NCBI GenBank assembly: GCA_026415535.1
Contig: JAOAGX010000030.1
Coordinates: 1-12,831 of the forward strand
DNA length: 12,831 nucleotides
Reading direction: 5' to 3'
From: Armatimonadota bacterium
Lineage (GTDB): Bacteria > Armatimonadota > UBA5829
Shown: positions 6,737-12,831 of the stretch, piece by piece
How positions within the stretch are numbered: position 1 is the first letter of the stretch
Layout of the letters: every line of letters begins with the position of its first letter
Made by a program: the position numbers and the translations under genes
The notes under the pieces: generated by a model
The model's input: the letters and a program-made list of their open reading frames with translations, nothing else
Database searches by the model: none
Told to the model about the DNA's origin: nothing

Positions 6737-7867
6737 TTGAAAGCAACCCTTCTTTTAGAAGACGGCACGGTATTCGAAGGCGAGTCGATCGGCGCGCCCG
6801 GAACAACGATTGGCGAGGTTGTGTTCGCTACCGCCATGACTGGTTACCAGGAGATGTTGACGGATCCATCGTTCGCCGGGCAGTTGCTTACGCTTACGTA
6901 TCCACTTGTTGGCAACTACGGTGTTAACCCAGAAGATGTCGAGTCGAGCAAGATTCAGGTCGAGGGATTTATCGTTCGCGAGCTTTGCGAGACGCCGTCC
7001 AATTGGCGTATGAGTATAAGTCTACGGGATTATCTTGCACACAACGGCATAGTATCGATGCAAGGTGTGGATACTCGTGCACTCACTCGACACTTGAGAG
7101 TGCGCGGAGTAATGATGGGAGCAATGTCCACTGAGCTGACCACCACCGAGTTAAAAGCCGAGCTGGACAAGGCACCAAATTACGGCGAGATCAACTTCGT
7201 CGAGCGAGTGTCGACCAAAGTTGCCTACGAATGGGTTGGCGACGAGTGCAGTAAGCTTCCCCACATCTTTTCTTCTACTGAGGGAGATGGCAATGGTAAG
7301 GAGCTAAAACGCCACGTCGCGCTCGTTGATATGGGCATCAAGCGAAACATCGCACGATGCCTTGCGAGAGAAGGCTGTCGGGTCACAGTGCTCCCCCATA
7401 ATGTGACTGCCGATGACGTGCTTGCAGTCAAACCCGACGGCGTCGTTTTTTCGCCGGGGCCGGGTGATCCGAAGATGCTTACTAGCGGAGTAGAGACAAT
7501 GCGCAATCTAATCGGCAGATTGCCAATTATGGGAATCTGTCTTGGTCACCAGATGCTGGGACTTGCGCTTGGAGGCGATACTTTCAAACTCAAGTTCGGT
7601 CATCGAGGCGCGAACCACCCGGTCAAGAACTTGCTTACCGGCAAGGTAAGTATAACGGCACAGAATCACGGCTACGCGGTTGACCCCGACAGACTGTCTG
7701 GCGATGTAGAAGTTGAGCGAATAAATCTGAATGATGGCACAGTTGAAGGCCTCCGCCACAGATTCCTTCCTATCTTTTCGATCCAGTATCATCCGGAGGC
7801 ATCTGCCGGTCCGCTTGATGAGGGTTACTTGTTCAAGGAATTTGTTGCGAGTTTGGCTGACAACTGA
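6737..7867 (+). CDS. carA: Carbamoyl phosphate synthetase small subunit (glutaminase)
   Basis: 376 residues. The class I amidotransferase subunit that releases ammonia from glutamine and passes it to CarB. The N-terminal CarA domain (to about 160) shows FATAMTGYQEMLTDPS and GVDTRALTRHLR. The GATase domain (about 192-373) has the full triad: C268 in GICLGHQ, H352 and E354 in YHPEAS. SPGPGDP (239-245) is also typical. Start: TTG at 6737, with GGAGG (6724-6728) eight bases upstream; no ATG fits better, and translation from here gives the standard N-terminus MKATLLLEDGTVFEG. It is followed 24 bases later by carB. Confidence 0.95.
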   Translation: MKATLLLEDGTVFEGESIGAPGTTIGEVVFATAMTGYQEMLTDPSFAGQLLTLTYPLVGNYGVNPEDVESSKIQVEGFIVRELCETPSNWRMSISLRDYLAHNGIVSMQGVDTRALTRHLRVRGVMMGAMSTELTTTELKAELDKAPNYGEINFVERVSTKVAYEWVGDECSKLPHIFSSTEGDGNGKELKRHVALVDMGIKRNIARCLAREGCRVTVLPHNVTADDVLAVKPDGVVFSPGPGDPKMLTSGVETMRNLIGRLPIMGICLGHQMLGLALGGDTFKLKFGHRGANHPVKNLLTGKVSITAQNHGYAVDPDRLSGDVEVERINLNDGTVEGLRHRFLPIFSIQYHPEASAGPLDEGYLFKEFVASLADN

Positions 7868-7891
7868 ACGCTGAATGACTGAGGACTTGAT

Positions 7892-10800
7892 TTGCCCAAA
7901 CGCAGTGATCTCCAAAAAGTAATGGTCGTCGGCTCCGGACCGATTGTGATCGGACAGGCGGCAGAGTTCGACTACGCTGGCACTCAGGCGTGCAAGGCCC
8001 TTCGCGAGGAGGGAATTTCTGTTGTGTTAATCAATTCGAACCCTGCGACAATCATGACCGATCTCGAGGTTGCCGACAAAGTCTACATCGAGCCAATCAA
8101 CGTTGAATTTGCCGAGCGGGTGATTGAGCGTGAGAGACCGCAAGGGTTGCTTCCCACTCTTGGTGGCCAGACTGGTCTGAACCTTGCGGTACAGCTCGCC
8201 AACGCGGGGATCCTCGATAAATACGGGGTGCAGCTTCTCGGTACGCCGCTGGATTCGATAACGCGTGCCGAGGATAGGGAGCTGTTTAGGTCTCTGATGA
8301 ACGAGATAGGCGAGCCGGTTCCGGATAGCTGGATAGTCCGAACAATCGATGAGCTTCGCAAGATAGCCGATGCTGATCCGGGCTACCCATTGATCATTCG
8401 TCCAGCGTACACGCTCGGTGGTACTGGTGGTGGGATTGCGCACAACGCCGACGAACTGATGGATATCGGTTCGCGCGGTCTAAAGTTGTCTTTGAAGAGT
8501 CAGGTGATGGTAGAACGCAGCCTGCTCGGTTGGAAGGAAATCGAGTTCGAGGTGATGCGTGACTCCAACAACACGTGCATCACCATTTGCTCGATGGAAA
8601 ATCTAGATCCGATGGGCGTTCACACCGGCGACTCGATTGTTGTGGCGCCGATACAGACACTAACTGATAAGGAGTATCAAATGCTCCGCTCGGCGTCGCT
8701 CAAGATCATCAGGGCACTGAAAATTGAGGGTGGGTGCAACGTCCAACTCGCGCTAAATCCCAAAAGCTTCGAATACTACGTGATCGAGGTAAACCCGCGC
8801 GTGAGCCGATCATCGGCGTTGGCGTCCAAAGCAACTGGCTATCCGATCGCTCGGGTCGCTGCCAAGATCGCTGTCGGGCTTAATTTGGACGAAATTCCCA
8901 ACGCGGTCACAGGCAAAACGCGCGCTGCATTTGAGCCGACTATCGACTACATTGTCGCCAAGATTCCTAGGTGGCCGTTTGATAAGTTCTACACCGCAGA
9001 CCGTACCATCGGCACTCAGATGAAGGCTACCGGAGAAGTGATGTCAATCGACCGCACCTTCGAGGCCGCTATTATGAAGGCCGTGAGATCGCTAGAAATT
9101 GGTCTAAGTTGGCTCCGGCTCAAAAATGCTGACGACTTGAAAGAAGAAGACATCAAGCGAGGACTTGTAAAAGCCACCGACGAGAGGTTATTCCTGATTG
9201 CGGAGGCTCTGAGACGCGGATGGCAGGTCGAGCAAATCGCGGAACTATCCAAGGTTGATCCGTGGTTCATTTCAAAAATCGGTAACGTGGTTCGGATGGA
9301 AAACGAATTGCGCGAACGCGCCGCAGAGGTGAAAGCGCTCACGTCTGGTCAGATCGCAAGTCGCCCGGAAGCGATAGAGCTTCTAAAACGGGCCAAGGCT
9401 ATGCGTTTTCCCGACAAGGTGATCGCGCATTTGACGGGTGCTCTCGAAAATCAACTCCGCTACATACAGCTCAAGATGGGGATCTTGCCGACCTACAAGA
9501 TGGTCGATACCTGCGCCGCCGAGTTTGAAGCTGAGACACCCTATTTTTATTCGTGCTACGAGCAGGAGGACGAGACTGGACGATTTGTCAAATCCCTCGA
9601 CGACTTTGTCCAGGAAAGGAATGTTGCAGGTTTGGTGACGACACGCATGTCCTCCTCCTCTTTTCAGGAAGTGGCTGGAGGAAGGTCAAACCCGCCGAAA
9701 GCAATTGTCATTGGCTCCGGTCCGATTCGAATCGGGCAAGGGATCGAGTTCGATTACTGCAGTGTCCATTCTGTATGGGCGTTGAAGGAGGCTGGTTACG
9801 AAGCCATAATCGTTAACAACAACCCCGAGACTGTATCAACCGACTTCGACACCTCTGATCGCCTCTATTTCGAGCCGCTCACTGTGGAAGACGTGCTCAA
9901 CATTGTTGAGCGTGAAAAGCCCGACGGTGTGATACTCCAGTTTGGCGGACAAACGGCCATCAACCTTGCCAAGCCTCTTCACGCAGCGGGTGTGCCCATA
10001 TTCGGTAGCGACTTCAGGTCCATCGACATTGCCGAGGACCGTGACAAGTTTGAGCGGATCCTGCGAGAGTTGGGAATACCGAAGCCGGCAGGTAGAGCGG
10101 TTAGAGGGTTAGACGAAGCTGTCGCAGTCGCTCGCGAGATCGGATATCCGGTGCTTGTGCGGCCGAGTTATGTGCTTGGTGGTAGGGCGATGGAAATAGT
10201 ATACACAGAGTCCGAACTCTTGACCTATATGAAGCACGCGGAGGAGGTTAGTCCAGATCCTGAGGCTCCGGTACTCGTTGACAAGTACGTTATGGGCAAG
10301 GAGGTCGAGGTCGACGTAATCTCAGACGGCATTGATTGCTTGATTCCCGGTATTATGGAGCACATAGAGCGGGCTGGAGTTCATTCGGGCGATTCGATGG
10401 CAGTTTGCCCGCCGCAGACGCTGTCTCAGCAGGTTATCGACCAGATAGTTTCGCATTCTATTAGCCTAGCTAGAGCACTGGATGTTCGTGGCCTTATGAA
10501 CATCCAGTTTGTGATCGATGACGATGAGGTTCAAGTAATTGAGGTGAATCCACGGGCGAGCCGGACGGTGCCGTATTTGTCCAAGATTACCGGCGTACCT
10601 ATGATAAAGTTAGCAACTGAAGTGATCCTAGGCAAGACGCTTAAGGAGCTCGGCTACGAGGGCGGCCTTTATCGAGAGCAACCGAGCTTTGCAGTTAAAG
10701 CTCCCGTGTTCAGCTTCCAAAAGCTTACGGAGGTTGATGTCTCGCTGGGGCCGGAAATGAAATCAACTGGCGAGATCATGGGTATCGACCGCGACTTCTC

Positions 10801-11257
10801 TCGCGCTTTATACAAGGCGATGGTGGCTTGCAACTTGGACGCGCCTGTCGGCGGTAAGATGATCGCTACTATTGCGGATCACGACAAAGAGGAGGCGGTC
10901 CCGATCATAAGGGAATTTGTGGATCTTGGATATGAGATCTACGCGACCGAGGGTACCGCACGCTATCTGGCGTCTATGGGTATTCCTACTGTAGAGGTTA
11001 CCAAGATTAGCAGTTCTTCTCAGACAAACTTGCTCGACCTGATCTTGCAAAACAAGATCGATCTGCTAATTAACACAGCGTCCAAGGACAAACGGATTGA
11101 GATGGAGGCGGCTGTTATTCGAAGAGCCAGCGTGCAGAGGTCGATCCCCTGCATAACCTCTCTTGATACGGCCCGGGCGCTTGTGACAGCCCTTCGCTCG
11201 AAACAGAAGGGAGACAGACCGGAGTGCTTGCCGGTCGATCAATACCTTATGGGCTAG
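7892..11257 (+). CDS. carB: Carbamoyl phosphate synthetase large subunit
   Basis: 1121 residues, about 50 longer than most bacterial CarB. It makes carbamoyl phosphate from bicarbonate, ammonia and two ATP, for pyrimidines and arginine. It has two ATP-grasp halves: the first opens VMVVGSGPIVIGQAAEFDYAG and contains IEVNPRVSRSSALASKATGYP; the second opens at about 603 with KAIVIGSGPIRIGQGIEFDYC and contains VIEVNPRASRTVPYLSKITG. Between them is the oligomerisation domain. The C-terminal MGS-like allosteric domain (about 985-1121) has IYATEGTARYL and INTASKDKR, the region that binds UMP or other effectors in known enzymes. An extra serine-rich linker of about 30 residues (about 568-600, SSSS at 587-590) joins the halves. 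Start: TTG at 7892, with GAGG seven bases upstream. Confidence 0.95.
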   Translation: MPKRSDLQKVMVVGSGPIVIGQAAEFDYAGTQACKALREEGISVVLINSNPATIMTDLEVADKVYIEPINVEFAERVIERERPQGLLPTLGGQTGLNLAVQLANAGILDKYGVQLLGTPLDSITRAEDRELFRSLMNEIGEPVPDSWIVRTIDELRKIADADPGYPLIIRPAYTLGGTGGGIAHNADELMDIGSRGLKLSLKSQVMVERSLLGWKEIEFEVMRDSNNTCITICSMENLDPMGVHTGDSIVVAPIQTLTDKEYQMLRSASLKIIRALKIEGGCNVQLALNPKSFEYYVIEVNPRVSRSSALASKATGYPIARVAAKIAVGLNLDEIPNAVTGKTRAAFEPTIDYIVAKIPRWPFDKFYTADRTIGTQMKATGEVMSIDRTFEAAIMKAVRSLEIGLSWLRLKNADDLKEEDIKRGLVKATDERLFLIAEALRRGWQVEQIAELSKVDPWFISKIGNVVRMENELRERAAEVKALTSGQIASRPEAIELLKRAKAMRFPDKVIAHLTGALENQLRYIQLKMGILPTYKMVDTCAAEFEAETPYFYSCYEQEDETGRFVKSLDDFVQERNVAGLVTTRMSSSSFQEVAGGRSNPPKAIVIGSGPIRIGQGIEFDYCSVHSVWALKEAGYEAIIVNNNPETVSTDFDTSDRLYFEPLTVEDVLNIVEREKPDGVILQFGGQTAINLAKPLHAAGVPIFGSDFRSIDIAEDRDKFERILRELGIPKPAGRAVRGLDEAVAVAREIGYPVLVRPSYVLGGRAMEIVYTESELLTYMKHAEEVSPDPEAPVLVDKYVMGKEVEVDVISDGIDCLIPGIMEHIERAGVHSGDSMAVCPPQTLSQQVIDQIVSHSISLARALDVRGLMNIQFVIDDDEVQVIEVNPRASRTVPYLSKITGVPMIKLATEVILGKTLKELGYEGGLYREQPSFAVKAPVFSFQKLTEVDVSLGPEMKSTGEIMGIDRDFSRALYKAMVACNLDAPVGGKMIATIADHDKEEAVPIIREFVDLGYEIYATEGTARYLASMGIPTVEVTKISSSSQTNLLDLILQNKIDLLINTASKDKRIEMEAAVIRRASVQRSIPCITSLDTARALVTALRSKQKGDRPECLPVDQYLMG

Positions 11258-11381
11258 CAGCTTCCGAGGTTTTTTACGACAGAGTACAACCCCGGAATTC
11301 TCAGCGGCTCGACACTCCTCAGCCGATAGAGAAAATCGCCGAGAACGCGCTTATCGCGACAACCTAATAACCGGCTTGATA

Positions 11382-12476
11382 ATGAAGTGTATAGTTTCGG
11401 GCTATTATGGTTTCGGAAACGTTGGCGACGAAGCAACGCTGGTGGGTATGCTGGCTGCTTTCCGTCGGCTGGGTGTAAAAGCTGATGTTACGGTTCTTTC
11501 CGCCGATCCTGACCGCACCATCAGTGAGCACCCAGGGGTGAACGCCGTCCATCGGATGAAGCTTGGTCCGATCATTCGGGCGATGCGGCGTGCGGATATC
11601 GTGATCAGCGGCGGAGGCAGCTTGCTTCAGGACGTAACCAGCGTCCTCTCGCCCTATTATTACCTTTCGATATTGCGTCTGGCGCGCTTGATGCGCTGCA
11701 AGACTATGGTCTACGCTCAGGGTGTGGGCCCGCTTATAAGAGATGGCACTAGACGCGCCGTGGCTCGCGCTTTAAATCGGACCGATCTCATAACAGTCCG
11801 TGACTCCAACTCGAAAAGCCTACTCGAAGAGATCGGCGTTACTAGGCAAATTCACCTGAGCGCGGATCCCTCGTTCCTTGTGGAGACGGACGTGCGAGAG
11901 GCCGACCGGCTTTTGGAAGAGCGGGGCTTTTTAGGAGCCGACATAATCGGCGTTTCGCTCAGACCTTGGCCGGCGGCTGGAGATTGGCTTAATCAGGTAG
12001 TGCAGGGAATCAGCCGAGCGTCTGAGAAACTTGGGGCTAAGTTGATCTGTTTGCCGATGCAACCTGCGCAAGACGATCCTGTATGCCTAGCGGTCAGAAA
12101 CGCGGCGATGATCAGTTCCTACAAGCCCGGTGTAGTCAAAGGATTAGTTGCTCGTTGCAGGCTTGTTGTGGGAATGCGTCTTCACTCGCTGATCTTTGCC
12201 GCCGGCGCAGTGACCCCGTTTGTGCCTATTGTCTATGACCCCAAGGTGGCATCATTTGCCCAAGCTTGTTCTGTCGTGCCTCGAGTCAGGGTGGGAGAAA
12301 GGTTTCCATTCCAGCTCAACGTCGAAGGTCTAGATTCGTCAGCCGTTAGTGACGCGATTGTAGCCGCTTGGGAGCTTAGATCCGAGTTTGCTGGCCATCT
12401 CGCTTCGAGGTTGCACGATTGGGAGGATCTGGCGTTGAAGTCCGGTCGGTTAGCGATTGAGCTTGCACGGTCGTAG
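11382..12476 (+). CDS. csaB: Polysaccharide pyruvyl transferase, CsaB type
   Basis: 364 residues. The family transfers pyruvate from phosphoenolpyruvate as a ketal onto secondary cell-wall polysaccharide; pyruvylated polymer is the anchor for SLH-domain S-layer proteins. Visible signatures are GYYGFGNVGDEA (7-18), ISGGGSLLQDVTS (75-87), YAQGVGPL (111-118), a VRDSNS stretch (139-144) and GMRLHSLIFAA (264-274) with the conserved histidine. There is no signal peptide or membrane helix, so it is probably cytoplasmic. Start: a TTG at 11376 is in frame, but ATG at 11382 gives the usual family start MKCIVSGYYG. No good Shine-Dalgarno precedes either. It lies 124 bases after carB on the same strand with no strong terminator between, so it may be the last gene of the pyr transcript or have its own promoter. 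The substrate polymer is inferred from family only. Confidence 0.88.
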   Translation: MKCIVSGYYGFGNVGDEATLVGMLAAFRRLGVKADVTVLSADPDRTISEHPGVNAVHRMKLGPIIRAMRRADIVISGGGSLLQDVTSVLSPYYYLSILRLARLMRCKTMVYAQGVGPLIRDGTRRAVARALNRTDLITVRDSNSKSLLEEIGVTRQIHLSADPSFLVETDVREADRLLEERGFLGADIIGVSLRPWPAAGDWLNQVVQGISRASEKLGAKLICLPMQPAQDDPVCLAVRNAAMISSYKPGVVKGLVARCRLVVGMRLHSLIFAAGAVTPFVPIVYDPKVASFAQACSVVPRVRVGERFPFQLNVEGLDSSAVSDAIVAAWELRSEFAGHLASRLHDWEDLALKSGRLAIELARS

Positions 12477-12581
12477 TTGGTGCTGTGCGTTTGCGCCGGA
12501 ACATCGCCTTGGCAAATCTAGTCTTAGAGATGAGAGCGAGGAGGTTCTTTGCCGTTCTTAAAATGATGACCTTAGTAACCT

Positions 12582-12613
12582 GTCATTCTGATTGATCGGA
12601 GCAAAGAATCTTC
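12582..12613 (+). repeat. Dispersed palindromic repeat, copy 2
   Basis: GTCATTCTGA is followed by a divergent TTGAT, then CGGAGCAAAGAATCTTCC, a relative of the element at 50-79. The closing stem here is ATTCT (12584-12588) with AGAAT (12605-12609), against ATCCT/AGGAT in copy 1. The middle contains a four-base difference in length. Confidence 0.55.
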
Positions 12614-12749
12614 CACAGTACTAAACTCTGTGCCCCGCCGGTTGTTGCGATGGAATTCAACCCCAGCGTTTTTGGCAATTCGACACTTCTCAACTAAGCG
12701 GGAGAGTAGTTGATAGTATGTTGATCGCAATACCCCAATTGCGGTGCGC

Positions 12750-12778
12750 TTGCCTCGCGTGAATGTGTAGGCTATAAT
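12750..12778 (+). promoter_or_regulatory. Promoter of the gene at the right edge
   Basis: TTGCCT (12750-12755, four of six) and a perfect TATAAT (12773-12778) are separated by 17 bp. Transcription would start near 12785, about 30 bases before the next start codon. It marks a new transcription unit after csaB. Confidence 0.7.
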
Positions 12779-12815
12779 TTTCGGGTTGGGCGAGTCCTTC
12801 AAGGAGCTATCGTTG

Positions 12816-12831
12816 ATGAACAGGTTGATGT
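12816..12831 (+). CDS. Start of a gene cut by the window end
   Basis: ATG at 12816 follows AAGGAG (12801-12806) at nine-base spacing and sits downstream of a good promoter. Only five codons (MNRLM) are visible, so no function can be given. TTG at 12813 is an alternative in-frame start with six-base spacing. Confidence 0.6.

Larger units (their letters stand above)
12477..12815. other. Gene-free stretch downstream of csaB
   Basis: About 340 bp with no gene I can support. It holds the second, diverged copy of the dispersed repeat (12582-12613), a promoter (12750-12778) and a ribosome binding site for the gene that starts at 12816. I see no convincing T-tract terminator after csaB. A minus-strand open frame of 76 codons (12572-12802) reads through the repeat and is rejected. 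Confidence 0.55.

Noticed and set aside
11305..11325. Hairpin CGGCT/AGCCG between carB and csaB as a terminator
   Set aside because: Only five base pairs with an 11-base loop and no T-tract follow; too weak to call.
12572..12802. Minus-strand open frame of 76 codons
   Set aside because: It reads through the dispersed repeat and is antisense to the right-edge promoter, with no family resemblance.

Overview
This window is from a bacterial chromosome, probably a draft assembly: its first 21 bases are a leftover Nextera/Tn5 adapter, so base 1 is likely a contig edge. Moderate GC, frequent GTG/TTG starts with good Shine-Dalgarno sequences, PyrR-type RNA attenuation and a CsaB-type pyruvyl transferase suggest a free-living bacterium with an S-layer or pyruvylated wall polymer. 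Armatimonadota, Bacillota, Chloroflexota or Deinococcota would all fit. I lean weakly to Armatimonadota, but the sequence alone does not settle it.

Layout. Bases 1-370 hold the adapter, one copy of a short dispersed palindromic repeat and a promoter. Bases 371-1564 (+) encode an unusual four-part protein: a likely ubiquitin-like beta-grasp domain, a JAMM/JAB metalloprotease domain with all catalytic residues, one transmembrane helix and a C-terminal LysM domain. Tail to tail with it is an HDOD signalling protein (1574-2458, -). A gene-free stretch of about 540 bp follows. Then come a perfect-consensus promoter (3004-3033), a textbook PyrR attenuator leader, and the pyrimidine operon pyrR-pyrB-pyrC-pyrE-carA-carB, with a csaB-like gene (11382-12476) downstream on the same strand. 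The last 350 bp hold a second, diverged repeat copy and a strong promoter plus ribosome binding site for a gene that begins at 12816 and runs off the end.

How the genes work together. CarA and CarB make carbamoyl phosphate. PyrB joins it to aspartate, PyrC closes the ring, and PyrE adds ribose phosphate to orotate. pyrD and pyrF, needed to complete UMP synthesis, are not in the window. PyrR senses UMP/UTP versus PRPP and should bind the leader RNA at 3051-3084, switching 3123-3160 between terminator and antiterminator. The pyrR Shine-Dalgarno lies in the 3' arm of that terminator, so the switch may also control translation.

The most unusual items are the Ubl-JAB-TM-LysM protein, the complete three-way pyr leader switch with an embedded Shine-Dalgarno, the covarying repeat pair near the two ends, and extra in-frame segments in PyrC and CarB.
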